35,447 nt of DNA from Planctomycetota bacterium. GTDB lineage: Bacteria > Planctomycetota > Planctomycetia > Planctomycetales > Planctomycetaceae. This document shows, piece after piece, positions 1-10,286 of this stretch. The DNA lies in the NCBI GenBank assembly GCA_027624335.1, contig JAQBWV010000045.1, positions 1 to 35,447 on the forward strand. The letters are read 5' to 3'. Below the pieces are notes generated by a model, which saw only the letters and a program-made list of their open reading frames with translations, had not been told where the DNA came from and did no database searches. A program made the translations under genes and the position numbers. Position 1 is the first letter of the stretch. Each line of letters starts with the position of its first letter.

Positions 1-1
1 C

Positions 2-454
2 AGCCCATCGGTTCACGATCTGGAGCCGTTACGCGGCGCTCCCTGTACCCGAATCGAGTTGGTGAGCTTTGGGGGCACCAGCCTGGATCCGCTACGAGGT
101 ATGCCTTGTGAGACCTTAATTTTTTCCACGTGCAGCCACTTCGAGAATCTTGAGCCACTCCGTGGCATGCCTTGCACCTCGCTTACGCTTACTCGGTGTG
201 ACAAAGTCGCCAACCTCGAACCGCTACGCGGCATGGCGCTGAAGTTTTTAAATATCCGCGAAACCGCCGTGCGGGATCTGTCCCCACTGGCAGACATGCC
301 GCTGGTCGAGCTGCACTTCGAAGCAAAAAAGATCGACCGCGGCATCGAGGTCCTGCGAGGCATGCAGAGTCTCAAGACAATCTCGCCAAATGGTCCGGCC
401 CTGGCTCCCGCGGAGTTCTGGCGACGGTACGATGCGGGCGAGTTCAAGAAGTAG
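2..454 (+). CDS. Leucine-rich-repeat protein, C-terminal part (5' end outside window)
   Basis: The frame is open from the first bases of the window, so this is the C-terminal ~150 residues of a longer protein. It holds about five degenerate leucine-rich repeats of ~23 residues, each built around a core such as LEPLRGMPCTSL or LSPLADMPLVEL. It ends in a short non-repeat tail containing PAEFWRRYDAGEF. From family knowledge, this repeat type and a tail of this kind are common at the C-terminus of planctomycete Ser/Thr protein kinases, so the missing part may hold a kinase domain; that is inference, since no kinase motif lies in the window. It converges on an ECF sigma factor gene, and sigma/kinase neighbours are frequent in planctomycetes. 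The protein probably mediates binding rather than catalysis in the part seen here. Confidence 0.75.
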   Translation, partial: SPSVHDLEPLRGAPCTRIELVSFGGTSLDPLRGMPCETLIFSTCSHFENLEPLRGMPCTSLTLTRCDKVANLEPLRGMALKFLNIRETAVRDLSPLADMPLVELHFEAKKIDRGIEVLRGMQSLKTISPNGPALAPAEFWRRYDAGEFKK

Positions 455-470
455 CAAGTGCCCAATCGAA

Positions 471-507
471 CGTTTGGAGCGACAGCGGTACTGTCGCCTT
501 CCAAACG
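471..507. terminator. Hairpin between convergent genes, likely bidirectional terminator
   Basis: Arms CGTTTGGA+GCGACAG and CTGTCGC+TTCCAAACG pair around a 5-nt loop (CGGTA), with a two-base bulge in one arm. It lies 16 nt after the LRR stop and 3 nt before the end of the sigma factor gene, the right place to end both transcripts. No long T-run follows on either strand, so it could be a transcript-end stabiliser or a copy of a dispersed palindrome rather than a classical intrinsic terminator. Confidence 0.55.
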
Positions 508-510
508 GCA

Positions 511-1104
511 TCACTCGTCGCCGACGCTTTGGACCAAGGTTTTCAGTTTGGCCATGACTCGGCTGCGGGCCAGGTAGACGGCTCCGACGGTCATGCCGAG
601 TTCGTTCGCGACTTGTGGGCTGGGGCGGGCGGTGACGGCGGTGAGTTCGAAGGCTTGCCAGGTTTTTTCGGAAACCTGTTCGCGTACCTGGTCCGCTGCC
701 CAGTGGAAGACTCGGCGAGCGTAGTCGGCGTCCCAGTCGGCCTCGTCCGGTGAGGCGTCTGGCCGGGACTGAAGCGCCGCCTGGTGATCGTCTCCTCCGG
801 AACCGTTGATTCGCCGAGCGGGACTCGCCAGCCAGTTTCTCAACCGGTTGCGAGCGATCGTGAACAGCCAGCCACGAAACGAACCTCGCTGCGGATCGTA
901 CTCCCACTGCCGCATCTGCTGAGCGACCGACGTCAGCACGTCCTGAGCAATGTCAGCCGCGTCGGCATCCTGCAGACCTTTCTTCCGAGCGAAGCCGTAT
1001 ACCAGCGGAGCGTACAACCCGACAAACTGCTCCCACGCCAGCCGGTCGTGCGCATCGCGCAGCCGGACCAGCAGACTGAGTCTTGTCGTCGGCGATTCAC
1101 TCAT
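511..1104 (-). CDS. ECF-type RNA polymerase sigma factor, sigma-70 family
   Basis: The 197-residue protein has the two-domain layout of extracytoplasmic-function sigma factors. Region 2 spans about residues 20-90, with the helix DAADIAQDVL and the FRGWLFTIARNRLRNW segment of region 2.4. After a ~40-residue acidic/Gly-rich linker, region 4 (about 135-190) contains the helix-turn-helix VANELGMTVGAVYLARSR. It would bind core RNA polymerase and direct it to a small regulon. No anti-sigma gene is adjacent, which is usual for planctomycete ECFs thought to be controlled by kinases; the LRR protein next door may be part of such a kinase. The ATG at 1104 is the natural start; no strong ribosome binding site is visible. 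The target promoters cannot be read from this window. Confidence 0.9.
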   Translation of the reverse strand: MSESPTTRLSLLVRLRDAHDRLAWEQFVGLYAPLVYGFARKKGLQDADAADIAQDVLTSVAQQMRQWEYDPQRGSFRGWLFTIARNRLRNWLASPARRINGSGGDDHQAALQSRPDASPDEADWDADYARRVFHWAADQVREQVSEKTWQAFELTAVTARPSPQVANELGMTVGAVYLARSRVMAKLKTLVQSVGDE

Positions 1105-1264
1105 GCAGCGGACTCCGGACAGCCAGTACAGGTCAACATGCAGATCCTTTCACTCAAATCCTGTAAATTCAGGAATCGCCTTGCTCGATCACACGCTCGT
1201 TCGAGCAGGTTGATGTGGTAAACGCCTGAAAATTGGGAAGTCATTGATTCCCACTTTCCGGGGA

Positions 1265-1320
1265 GGCTGGTTTGCCACAACCAGAGAAGGCCGGGAGACT
1301 GCCACTAAAGATGCGCGCAC
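1265..1320 (-). repeat. 56-nt dispersed intergenic repeat, copy 1
   Basis: The reverse complement of this segment matches 5631-5686 at 47 of 56 positions by hand alignment, without gaps. Shared cores include GTGGCAGTCTCCCGG and GGCAAACCAGCC. Both copies lie in gaps between genes, on either side of the lldP-sucDC block and in opposite orientation. There is no coding frame in common that looks like a protein. Its function is unknown; it may belong to a genome-wide repeat family. Confidence 0.65.
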
Positions 1321-1382
1321 GTTGCGTATCTTTTTCTGTAAGACTCTGAAAATCACGGTACGCCACCCGCTGATGCTTCTGC

Positions 1383-1411
1383 TTCCGTGTCGTTCCGTGT
1401 ATTCCGTGGTT
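1383..1411. repeat. Short tandem TTCCGTG repeat
   Basis: TTCCGTG occurs three times at 9-10 nt spacing, ending in GTGGTT. Read on the minus strand it begins AACCACGGAA, resembling the AACCACGAAA start of the inverted repeat at 3287-3371. I recognise this style of element (AACCACG followed by short near-repeats) from planctomycete and verrucomicrobial intergenic DNA, but that is recollection and was not searched. Confidence 0.45.
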
Positions 1412-1481
1412 CTTAATTTCTTCGGGTCACCAGTACCATCTGCTGCCCCTTCGATATTCCGGTCAGACGAAGGTGCATTGA

Positions 1482-3308
1482 ATGCTCGCTCTAGTCGCAA
1501 TGCTGCCGATCGCCATTGTTGGTTTGTTTCTGGTCCTGTTGAGATGGCCAGCCAGTCGAGCAATGCCGCTTTCCTGGCTGACGGCCGCCGGGCTGGCATT
1601 GTTCGTCTGGAAAGTGCCAGCCATTCAAATCGCCGTTGCCTCAGCCCATGGATTGATCCTCGCCGGAACGCTGCTTTACATCATCTTCGGAGCGATCCTG
1701 CTATTGAACACACTGCAGGAAAGTGGAGCTCTGCGGACGATCAGGAAGGGTTTTACAGATATTTCACCGGACCGCCGCATTCAGGTCATCATTATCGCCT
1801 GGCTGTTCGGCTCGTTCATTGAAGGTTCCGCCGGCTTTGGAACGCCGGCAGCCGTCGCCGTTCCACTACTGGTTGGGCTGGGCTTCCCGGCGATGGCTGC
1901 GGTCGTCGCCGGCATGATGATTCAAAGCACTCCCGTTTCTTTCGGAGCACTGGGGACACCGATCATCTTCGGCGTTGGAGGTGGACTTCTGGGAGACCCT
2001 GCCGTGATGGATTTCGGCGCTGCCAGCGGGTTTGTTTCAGTTTGGGGTGACATGAACTGGCCAGGTTTTCTAGCCACCATCGGAGCGAAGGTCGCCGTTC
2101 TGCATGCTGTCGCCGGAACGCTGATTCCATTGTTCGTCGTGTCGTTCATGACTCGTTTTTTCGGACCGAACCAGTCGTTTGCCGACGGACTTCGAATCTG
2201 GCCGTTCGCGATCTTCTCGGCAATATCGATGACACTTCCGTATCTGGCGGTGGCCGTGTTCCTGGGCCCGGAGTTTCCATCACTGATTGGAGGCCTCTGC
2301 GGACTTGCGATTGTTGTGACCGCCGCGCGAACCGGATCTCTGATGCCAAAGGAAGAACCATGGAACTTCGCGCCGCGAGAAACCTGGGACGAAGACTGGA
2401 ACGGTACGCTGCAGATTCAAGCCGATGATTCAACCACCTCATCAATGAATCTGATCAAGGCATGGTTGCCATACGTTTTTGTAGCCGGTCTGCTCGTCGC
2501 GACTCGTGTGCCTGAACTGGGAATCAAAAGCCTGCTGCAATCAGTGCAGCTGGTCATTGACTGGGACAATGCCGTTCCGCAGTCGCTTTCGATCGGCAAG
2601 CCGATGAAGATCAAGCCTGCGAGTTTCCAGCCACTCTACTTGCCGGGCGCAATTTTTATCGTCGTATCAGCGATCACGTTCCCGCTGCATCGGATGTCTG
2701 TGGCAGCGTACGGTCGAGCCTGGAAATCGTCCGGTAAAACTGTCCTGAAAGCATCCGTCGCGCTGGTCTTCACGGTGCCGATGGTTCAGGTTTTTATTAA
2801 TTCTCAGAACGGCGCCTCCGGCTACGAAAAGATGCCACTCGTTCTTGCTGAAGGAGTCGCCAATCTGACCGGAGTCGCATGGCCGATCTTCTCACCATTC
2901 ATCGGCGGCCTGGGCGCCTTCGTCGCTGGCAGCAACACGATCAGCAACATGATGTTCTCGCTGTTCCAGTTCAACGTCGGGACTCGCATCGGAGTCTCGC
3001 CGGACTGGATCGTGGCATTGCAGGCCGTCGGAGGAGCGGCAGGCAACACGATCTGTGTACACAACGTCGTGGCCGCTTCGGCCGTCGTCGGCCTGATCGG
3101 TAAAGAAGGGGCCGTCATCCGCAAAACGCTTCCAGTATTCCTCTATTACTCGCTGATTTCTGGCCTCCTCGGTTACGCCATCGTGTGGCACAGCCAGAAG
3201 GGCTGGCTCAACGCCGGAAGCATTCTGTTCGCCACGGCGCTGATGCTTCTGGTCACCTTCGCCGTGACTCAATGCAGGAAAGAGACAACCACGAAAAAAG
3301 CGAAATGA
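1482..3308 (+). CDS. lldP: L-lactate permease (LctP/LldP family)
   Basis: This 608-residue integral membrane protein matches the lactate permease family along its length. Hydrophobic segments run throughout (about 12-14 membrane helices). The family-typical stretch around residues 105-160 includes [19 protein letters not shown] and the Pro/Gly-rich [12 protein letters not shown], and the C-terminal half has [19 protein letters not shown] and [18 protein letters not shown]. It should import lactate (or glycolate) with protons across the inner membrane. The ATG at 1482 follows a plausible GACGAAGG site. The last residues (KETTTKKAK) and the stop codon are encoded inside an intergenic-type repeat (3287-3371), so the C-terminus was probably altered by that element. 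It converges on sucD; a lactate/TCA theme is possible but not proven. Confidence 0.93.
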   Translation: MLALVAMLPIAIVGLFLVLLRWPASRAMPLSWLTAAGLALFVWKVPAIQIAVASAHGLILAGTLLYIIFGAILLLNTLQESGALRTIRKGFTDISPDRRIQVIIIAWLFGSFIEGSAGFGTPAAVAVPLLVGLGFPAMAAVVAGMMIQSTPVSFGALGTPIIFGVGGGLLGDPAVMDFGAASGFVSVWGDMNWPGFLATIGAKVAVLHAVAGTLIPLFVVSFMTRFFGPNQSFADGLRIWPFAIFSAISMTLPYLAVAVFLGPEFPSLIGGLCGLAIVVTAARTGSLMPKEEPWNFAPRETWDEDWNGTLQIQADDSTTSSMNLIKAWLPYVFVAGLLVATRVPELGIKSLLQSVQLVIDWDNAVPQSLSIGKPMKIKPASFQPLYLPGAIFIVVSAITFPLHRMSVAAYGRAWKSSGKTVLKASVALVFTVPMVQVFINSQNGASGYEKMPLVLAEGVANLTGVAWPIFSPFIGGLGAFVAGSNTISNMMFSLFQFNVGTRIGVSPDWIVALQAVGGAAGNTICVHNVVAASAVVGLIGKEGAVIRKTLPVFLYYSLISGLLGYAIVWHSQKGWLNAGSILFATALMLLVTFAVTQCRKETTTKKAK

Positions 3309-3371
3309 CACAAAAGAAATCATGACCTTAACAGGTCGAAGATTTTCGCGTTTTTCGTTTCTTTCGTGGTT
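3287..3371. repeat. Imperfect inverted repeat between lldP and sucD
   Basis: The element starts AACCACGAAA and ends TTTCGTGGTT, so the outer ends are inverted copies. The inner arms are A-rich and T-rich variants of GCGAAA-type units, and the centre has a small stem GACCT-TAAC-AGGTC (3324-3337). It covers the last codons and stop of lldP and ends 30 nt before the sucD stop. It could serve as a bidirectional transcript end. Its AACCACG ends resemble the element at 1383-1411. Confidence 0.55.
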
Positions 3372-3401
3372 CTAAAATCGTCAACTTCTCCCTGCAACAG
3401 A

Positions 3402-4304
3402 TCAGCCATTCTTGCGAGTGATCGCTTCCTGCATGGCTTTGCCCATGTCTGCGGGGCTTTGGGCGACGACGACGCCAACTGCTTCCAAGGCATCCATTTT
3501 CTCGGCGGCTGTTCCGGCACCACCTGAAATGATCGCTCCAGCGTGGCCCATGCGCTTGCCTGGAGGGGCTGTCTGGCCGGCAATGAACCCGGCAACCGGC
3601 TTCGTGACGTGATCCTTGATGTAGTTGGCGGCCTGAATTTCAGCGTCACCTCCGATTTCGCCGATCATCATGATGGCTTCGGTGTCTGGATCGTTCTCGA
3701 ACATCTCCAGCAGATCGATGAAGTTCGTGCCGATGATCGGGTCTCCGCCGATGCCGATCGCGGTGGACTGTCCGAGTCCGATGTTGCCAAGCTGCCAGGC
3801 CGCTTCATAAGTCAACGTGCCACTCTTGCTGATCAGACCCACGGTTCCCGGCGTGTGGATGTAACCGGGCATGATCCCGATCTTGGCGACGCCTGGCGTG
3901 ATGACTCCCGGACAGTTCGGTCCGATCAGTCGAGCGCTCGTCTTTGCGAGGTAGTGCGACACTCGAACCATGTCGAGCGTCGGAACTCCTTCGGTAATCG
4001 CCACGATGAGCTGGATGCCCGAATCAGCTGCTTCGATGATCGCGTCCGCACAGAATGGAGGCGGCACGAAGATCATCGTCGCGTTGGCACCGGTCTTCTC
4101 GATGGCTTCGGCGACCGAGTTGAACACCGGGAAGTCGTCGACGGTCTGGCCGCCCTTGCCCGGCGTGACTCCGCCGACGAAGACATCGCTGTCCGTGCGA
4201 ACTTCGCGAGCGTACTCACGACATTTCTGAGAATGAAACAGGCCGGTTTTACCGGTGATGCCCTGGCAGATAACTCGCGTGTCTTTATTGACAAGAATGC
4301 TCAT
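3402..4304 (-). CDS. sucD: Succinyl-CoA synthetase, alpha subunit
   Basis: The 300-residue protein is a full-length succinate-CoA ligase alpha subunit, which with SucC interconverts succinyl-CoA and succinate plus a nucleoside triphosphate in the TCA cycle. The N-terminal CoA-binding fold has the typical [13 protein letters not shown] segment, followed by [11 protein letters not shown] and the nucleotide/CoA-ligase motif [10 protein letters not shown]. The phosphorylated histidine lies in GHAGAII (His254 by my count). I chose the ATG at 4304 (protein starts MSILVNKDT); the only upstream alternative is a TTG at 4319 that adds five residues not typical of the family. It lies 65 nt downstream of sucC and is surely co-transcribed with it, in the conserved order sucC-sucD. 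Confidence 0.97.
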   Translation of the reverse strand: MSILVNKDTRVICQGITGKTGLFHSQKCREYAREVRTDSDVFVGGVTPGKGGQTVDDFPVFNSVAEAIEKTGANATMIFVPPPFCADAIIEAADSGIQLIVAITEGVPTLDMVRVSHYLAKTSARLIGPNCPGVITPGVAKIGIMPGYIHTPGTVGLISKSGTLTYEAAWQLGNIGLGQSTAIGIGGDPIIGTNFIDLLEMFENDPDTEAIMMIGEIGGDAEIQAANYIKDHVTKPVAGFIAGQTAPPGKRMGHAGAIISGGAGTAAEKMDALEAVGVVVAQSPADMGKAMQEAITRKNG

Positions 4305-4369
4305 GGAAGACCGACTCAAATTTGATTGATGGTTTCAGGGGGTGATCTGGCCGCATTGGCTCGTCAGAT

Positions 4370-5557
<1,188 letters not shown>

Positions 5558-6321
5558 CGCGATCTGTCCGCTCGTCTGAAGTTGCTGTCACAGCCGGGGT
5601 AACCAGTTACAGAGCAAAGACACGCGAGCCGTGCGCACATCACTCGTGGCAGTCTCCCGGTCCTCTTTAGTTGCGGCAAACCAGCCACGCTGGGGAGCAG
5701 CGAAAAAACTAATCGTACATCTCAGTCATACCGTACGGTGCATTTCGCTCCGCTTCACGCACGCTGTAAACCCTGAACCAGTTGTGTGTTTGCCAGAACT
5801 AATTCCGCTGCTGTGGAACATTCCACGCATCTGTTTTGCTCCCGGCCCAGCACCGCCCGGGCTCCAGGGGCGAGGGATGATAGCGGCGGTCTGACGGGCT
5901 TTCTACCGACGCAAATCTCGCCGGGCCCGCTCTTTACAGAGCTTGCACATTCTTCGAAACGAACGACGTGAACGCTGCCAGTGCCGCTGGTCTCTGTCGA
6001 ACACCTCAGGTTTTCGGAGACGTCTAGTCGATCCGCGCGTCGGTAAACTTTGACGATTACTCGGCCTGCCGCGAATGTCCTGACGAAATCTGCCAGGCTG
6101 GCTCCGCCAATGGTCGCCTGCCAATTGAAATGGAGCGTTCGGGTCGAGATTACCGAATAGATAAACAGGACGCGACAGGTAAGATGCTGACGTCTGGTCG
6201 GATCGAGCAGTTGCTCCATTTGCCCCATAGAGGTCATTTGCCAACGGACGATGTAAGCAGATGGCCACGGTTCCGATTTGGGAATCACTCAACCAGAACA
6301 GCCACCAGGAGATTGGCCCCC
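5558..6321. other. Intergenic region between divergent sucC and exported protein gene
   Basis: About 760 bases without a gene I can support. It contains the second copy of the 56-nt dispersed repeat (5631-5686) near the sucC start. The stretch 5755-6288 is open on the minus strand and has a protein-like patch around 6040-6150 (FNWQATIGGASLADFVRTF), but no start, family resemblance or ribosome site convinces me. It may be a decayed gene or chance. A GC-rich patch at about 5845-5880 could form secondary structure. Confidence 0.4.
5631..5686 (+). repeat. 56-nt dispersed intergenic repeat, copy 2
   Basis: This is the partner of 1265-1320, in the opposite orientation and 84% identical by hand alignment. 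It sits about 75 nt upstream of the sucC start, within what should be the sucCD promoter region, so it could influence expression. No transposase or target-site duplication is evident. Confidence 0.65.
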
Positions 6322-7986
6322 ATGATATTGATGATTCGCTGGCCACGGATCGCCTCGATATGCATGAGCACTGCTGCCTCACTGGCAGTTACCGTTGCTC
6401 TCGCTGCCGACGCGGACGTAAAAACGTCGCCCGGCGATGGCGAAACGATACAGGTTGCTGCGGAAGAAACCGTTGCTGACGGAAAGACCGACCTTCCGCA
6501 ACTGGTGAACGATGCGATCTCAATCACGTCGCGCCGCTACCTGACCGCTGATGTGCATACTCCCTGGCAGATCATGCACGGTCTGCTGGCTCTTCGAAGC
6601 GAGTATCTGATCAAGGTCGACGGCGAAAAAGTTTCAGCACTGAACTGGCTGACCGAGCGTCGTCTTTACAAAGGCACGCCGATCATCGAGCACACTCCGC
6701 ACGGCGGACGCTTCCACACTTTCACCGAGCCCTACGCGTTCGAAGGTCATCCGAATCAGTTTCTGGCGATCGCTACGATGTCCGAGCTGCCGGTCGACTT
6801 TGCTTTCAACACGACTGTCGGCGGTCAGGTCACGATTCAGGACATGATCAACAACGCCAAGGCCGACGTGAACGATCGCGAAGAGATCACCTGGACGTTG
6901 TGGGCGCTGTCGCGATATCTACCCGTCGATAGCGAATGGTTCAGTACCTCTGGCGAACCATGGAGCATCGAGCGGCTCGTTCAGATTCAGACGTACGCCG
7001 ATCCCAACGAAGCGGCGTGTGGTGGAACTCACGGCCTGTTCGCGCTGGCGTTGGCTCGGAACTCGTACCTTGCTACCGGAAAGCCGCTGCGGGGTATCTG
7101 GCTCGAAGCCGACCAGAAAATCAAATCGTACATCGCTAAATCAAAGGCGCTGCAGAACCCTGATGGGACGTTTTCGACCGAGTACTTCAAAGGTCCGGGA
7201 CAAAGCACAGACTTCGGCAAACGCATCGCCACTTCCGGGCACATTCTCGAGTACCTGATGGTGGCTGCTCGCGACGACGAACTGCAGCAGGATTGGCTGC
7301 AGAACGCAATTCACGCTGTGGCCAACGACCTCGTCGAAAACCGCAGAGCCGCCGCTGATTGCGGGCCTTTGTATCACGCTCTACACGCTCTTGTTCTTTA
7401 CCGACAGCGAGCGGGTTTCAAGCCAGCCGAGGCAAGTCTCGCCATTGGATCACCAAAGCAAACAGAACCGAAAAAGCTGCTTGATCCAGCAATCGCGTCA
7501 GGCGACGTCAAACCGACGACTCCCAACGACAAGATCGCTACTTCGACTCCGTCAACACCTTCCGATGCAAAGCCTGAAATCAGCAAAGCCGATCCCGCAA
7601 AACCAGCAAGGCTCGAACCAGGCACAGCTCGCAAGATCGACGAGGCATCGCAACCAGCCAGAACTGAACGGCTGACGAAAGTTGAGACGGACCCGAACGT
7701 CCGTCCGTTGAGCAATACGGAGCCACAATCCGAAAAAACTGAGCAGAAGGCGGACAAGCCATCAGTGTTTGACAGCGAAGTTGCAAAACCGATCCTTGCC
7801 GAGGAAGCGACTGTCGATAACAAAGACGAACCGGCTGCCAACCAGGAACTGTCAGAAAAGCTCGATCCTGAGGATTCGGTGAAGGTTTCCTATCGCCAGC
7901 CTGAAGATAACGCGTACAAGGGCTCCGATGGTGGCCCCGGATCAGAGAACGTCTCTGAAGTCCCGCTTCCACCGACCGATGATTAA
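6322..7986 (+). CDS. Exported protein with probable alpha/alpha-toroid domain and charged tail
   Basis: The 554-residue protein starts at the ATG at 6322, preceded by AGGAG with a 10-nt gap. It has a signal peptide (MILMIRWPRIASICMSTAAS, then a hydrophobic run ending near ALAAD). Residues ~55-370 form a helical globular domain with repeats such as ACGGTHGLFALALARN, LQNPDGTFSTEYF and DCGPLYHALHALVLY, reminiscent of prenyltransferase/squalene-cyclase-type alpha/alpha barrels; I could not assign an enzyme. The final ~170 residues are low-complexity, rich in Pro, Lys, Glu, Ser and Thr, probably disordered. It is a planctomycete-style conserved hypothetical secreted protein. It stands alone and is closed by a strong terminator at 8006-8057. 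Confidence 0.85.
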   Translation: MILMIRWPRIASICMSTAASLAVTVALAADADVKTSPGDGETIQVAAEETVADGKTDLPQLVNDAISITSRRYLTADVHTPWQIMHGLLALRSEYLIKVDGEKVSALNWLTERRLYKGTPIIEHTPHGGRFHTFTEPYAFEGHPNQFLAIATMSELPVDFAFNTTVGGQVTIQDMINNAKADVNDREEITWTLWALSRYLPVDSEWFSTSGEPWSIERLVQIQTYADPNEAACGGTHGLFALALARNSYLATGKPLRGIWLEADQKIKSYIAKSKALQNPDGTFSTEYFKGPGQSTDFGKRIATSGHILEYLMVAARDDELQQDWLQNAIHAVANDLVENRRAAADCGPLYHALHALVLYRQRAGFKPAEASLAIGSPKQTEPKKLLDPAIASGDVKPTTPNDKIATSTPSTPSDAKPEISKADPAKPARLEPGTARKIDEASQPARTERLTKVETDPNVRPLSNTEPQSEKTEQKADKPSVFDSEVAKPILAEEATVDNKDEPAANQELSEKLDPEDSVKVSYRQPEDNAYKGSDGGPGSENVSEVPLPPTDD

Positions 7987-8005
7987 CGGCATACGCTGCC
8001 TGATG

Positions 8006-8057
8006 AAAACGAAAAGCTCGTCGCCACGATCCGTGTGGCGGCGAGCTTTTTTCGTTT
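8006..8057. terminator. Bidirectional rho-independent terminator
   Basis: A long stem pairs AAACGAAAAGCTCG-CGCCAC with GTGGCG-GCGAGCTTTTTTCGTTT around a short loop (GATCCGT), with one unpaired base. It has a T-run on the plus strand and an A-run providing a U-run on the minus strand. It lies between the stop of the exported protein (7986) and the end of the prolyl oligopeptidase gene (8075), so it should end both transcripts. Confidence 0.85.
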
Positions 8058-8074
8058 CGCGAATTACAGACCAA

Positions 8075-10222
8075 TCAATCTTCCGCGCGGCGAATCGTCA
8101 TTCCCAGATTCTTCACGAGGAACGCCCACTGGTCAGTGTATTCCTCGATAACTTTCGCCGTCGGCTTTCCTGCTCCATGACCGGCTTTCGTTTCGATGCG
8201 GATTAAAACCGGAGCACTACCAGCCTGCGACTTCTGCAGTTGAGCGGCGAACTTGAAACTGTGTCCCGGTACGACTCGGTCGTCTGTGTCCGCCGTTGTA
8301 ACGAGTGTTGCCGGGTAGCTGACACCATCTTTGATGTTGTGATACGGCGAATACGACCTCAATACCTTGAATTCTTCCGAGACATCCGCTGAACCATAAT
8401 CATCGACCCAGAATCGCCCGGCTGTGAACTTGTGGAATCTCAGCATGTCCATCACACCGACCGCTGGCAGACAAGCTCCGAACAAATCTGGTCGCTGAGT
8501 CAGGCACGCTCCGACCAGCAGGCCACCGTTACTGCCGCCCTGGATTCCGAGTTTCTTTTTCGACGTGTAACCCTTGTCGATCAACCACTCGCCCGCGGCG
8601 ATGAAGTCGTCAAACACATTCTGCTTCAACAGCTTCGTACCTGCTCGATGCCAGGTCTCGCCGTACTCGCCGCCGCCTCGCAGGTTCGCCACTGCGAACA
8701 CACCGCCGAGTTCCATCCAGCCGAGCCTGGTGATCGAGAACCGCGGCGGCAGTGGGATATTGAAACCGCCATAACCGTACAGCAGAGTCGGGTTGCTGCC
8801 ATCGAGTTTGATGCCTGTTCGATGCACAATAAACATCGGCACCTTCGTTCCATCTTTGCTCTCGTAGAAGACCTGTTTTGTCTCGTAGTCATCCGGGTTG
8901 AACTTCACATTCGCCTGGCGAAAAGGAATGCTCTTTCCCGTGATGATGTCGTAACGGTAGATGCTCGGCGGCGTGGCAAAACTGTCGAATGTGTAAAACG
9001 TTTCGGTGTCGTTGCGTCGTCCGCCGAATCCGGATGCAGACCCGATGCCTGGAAACTCGACCTCACGAATGAACTCGCCTCTCATCGAATGGATGTTGAC
9101 CTGCGTCTTCGCATCCTTGAGGTAACTCGCAACAAAAGTGTTTCCAACCAGATCGACGCTCCGCAGCGTCTCCTTTGTCTGAGGAATAATCTCTTTCCAG
9201 TCCCCGGGTGACGGCTTTCGAATGTCGATCGCAATCAATCTTCGCAGCGGAGCTTCCAGGTCCGTCTTGAAGAAGAACACCGGACCATCGTTTCCGACGA
9301 AGGTGTACTCGTTGTCGAACGTCGAGATCAGCTCGGTCGGCAGGCCGAACGGTTCTTCGAGATCGCGGTATACGATGCGGTACTTGTCGTCGGTGCCCTT
9401 CCACACGGTCATCACGAGGTAACGGCCATCTTCGGTGACGTCGCATCCGTATCCCCACTCGGGTTCTTCCGGATACTCGTAAACCAGCACGTCGCGATCC
9501 TGCGAAGACCCGACGCGGTGATAGTAAACCTTCATGTTGAGATTCAGCGCCTGGAACTCGGCGTCAGCGACTGGTTCGGGATAACGGGCGTAGAACAAAC
9601 CGTTGCCGTCTTTACTCCAGACTGGCGAGTTAAACTTGATCCAGTTCAGCTTGTCATCAAGCACCCGACCACTTTCAATCTCGCGGATCTTCCACTTCCG
9701 CCAGTCAGAGCCCGCTTCCTGAACGCCGTACGCAACGTAACGTCCGTCGTCACTGAACGCGGTTCCCGACAGTGCCACCGTACCGTCTTCTGACCACGAG
9801 TTCGGATCCATCAGGACTCGCGCTTCGCTGTCGAGCGAATCCTGCACGTAGAGCACGTACTGATTCTGCAGGCCCGAGTTGTAGTAATAGTAGTACCGCC
9901 CGCCGGCCTTGAATGGCGAGTTGAACTTCTCATAGTTCCACAGCTTCGTCAGCAGCTTGTTGATGTACGCTCGCTCGGGAATTCCGTCGAGATAACCGAA
10001 CGTCACCTTGTTCTGATCGGCAACCCATTTCTCAACGTCCTTCGATTCACGGACGTCGTCTTCCAGCCAGCGGTAAGGATCAGCAACCTTCACTCCGTGA
10101 TAAACATCGACATGATCCACACGTTGGGTCTCCGGATATTTGATGGCAGGATCGGCAGCACTCGCAGCGATGGTCGAGCCGACCAGCACCGCCAGCGTGA
10201 TCAGTAAGGCGAGGTCTCTCAC
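8075..10222 (-). CDS. Prolyl oligopeptidase, family S9A, exported
   Basis: This 715-residue serine peptidase cleaves short peptides after proline. A Sec signal peptide (about residues 1-22, ending AASAAD) places it outside the cytoplasm. The N-terminal seven-bladed propeller begins with the family motif DPYRWLED. The C-terminal alpha/beta-hydrolase domain carries the triad: Ser564 in GGSNGG, Asp647 in DTDDRVVP and His682 in KAGHGAGKP, spaced almost exactly as in the mammalian enzyme. The start is GTG at 10222, supported by a perfect GGAGGA 5 nt upstream; a nearer ATG at 10227 opens only a two-codon out-of-frame reading and is not used. It is a single-gene unit, divergent from the PSD-type gene. 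The likely role is peptide scavenging in the periplasm. Confidence 0.95.
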   Translation of the reverse strand: MRDLALLITLAVLVGSTIAASAADPAIKYPETQRVDHVDVYHGVKVADPYRWLEDDVRESKDVEKWVADQNKVTFGYLDGIPERAYINKLLTKLWNYEKFNSPFKAGGRYYYYYNSGLQNQYVLYVQDSLDSEARVLMDPNSWSEDGTVALSGTAFSDDGRYVAYGVQEAGSDWRKWKIREIESGRVLDDKLNWIKFNSPVWSKDGNGLFYARYPEPVADAEFQALNLNMKVYYHRVGSSQDRDVLVYEYPEEPEWGYGCDVTEDGRYLVMTVWKGTDDKYRIVYRDLEEPFGLPTELISTFDNEYTFVGNDGPVFFFKTDLEAPLRRLIAIDIRKPSPGDWKEIIPQTKETLRSVDLVGNTFVASYLKDAKTQVNIHSMRGEFIREVEFPGIGSASGFGGRRNDTETFYTFDSFATPPSIYRYDIITGKSIPFRQANVKFNPDDYETKQVFYESKDGTKVPMFIVHRTGIKLDGSNPTLLYGYGGFNIPLPPRFSITRLGWMELGGVFAVANLRGGGEYGETWHRAGTKLLKQNVFDDFIAAGEWLIDKGYTSKKKLGIQGGSNGGLLVGACLTQRPDLFGACLPAVGVMDMLRFHKFTAGRFWVDDYGSADVSEEFKVLRSYSPYHNIKDGVSYPATLVTTADTDDRVVPGHSFKFAAQLQKSQAGSAPVLIRIETKAGHGAGKPTAKVIEEYTDQWAFLVKNLGMTIRRAED

Positions 10223-10286
10223 AGCATTCCTCCGTGGATAGCCGAGGATAAGGATCGTTGAAGAATCAGGTGTCCGTTTCCTGTGA

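Larger units (their letters stand above)
1105..1481. other. Intergenic region between divergent genes, with two repeat elements
   Basis: These 377 bases separate the divergent sigma factor and lactate permease genes, so promoters for both should lie here, but I cannot point to convincing -35/-10 boxes. The region holds a 56-nt dispersed repeat (1265-1320) and a triple TTCCGTG repeat (1383-1411), listed separately. No open frame in it resembles a known protein. Confidence 0.6.

Noticed and set aside
3543-4325. Plus-strand open frame of 260 codons opposite sucD
   Set aside because: sucD is certain on the other strand and the antisense frame has no family resemblance.
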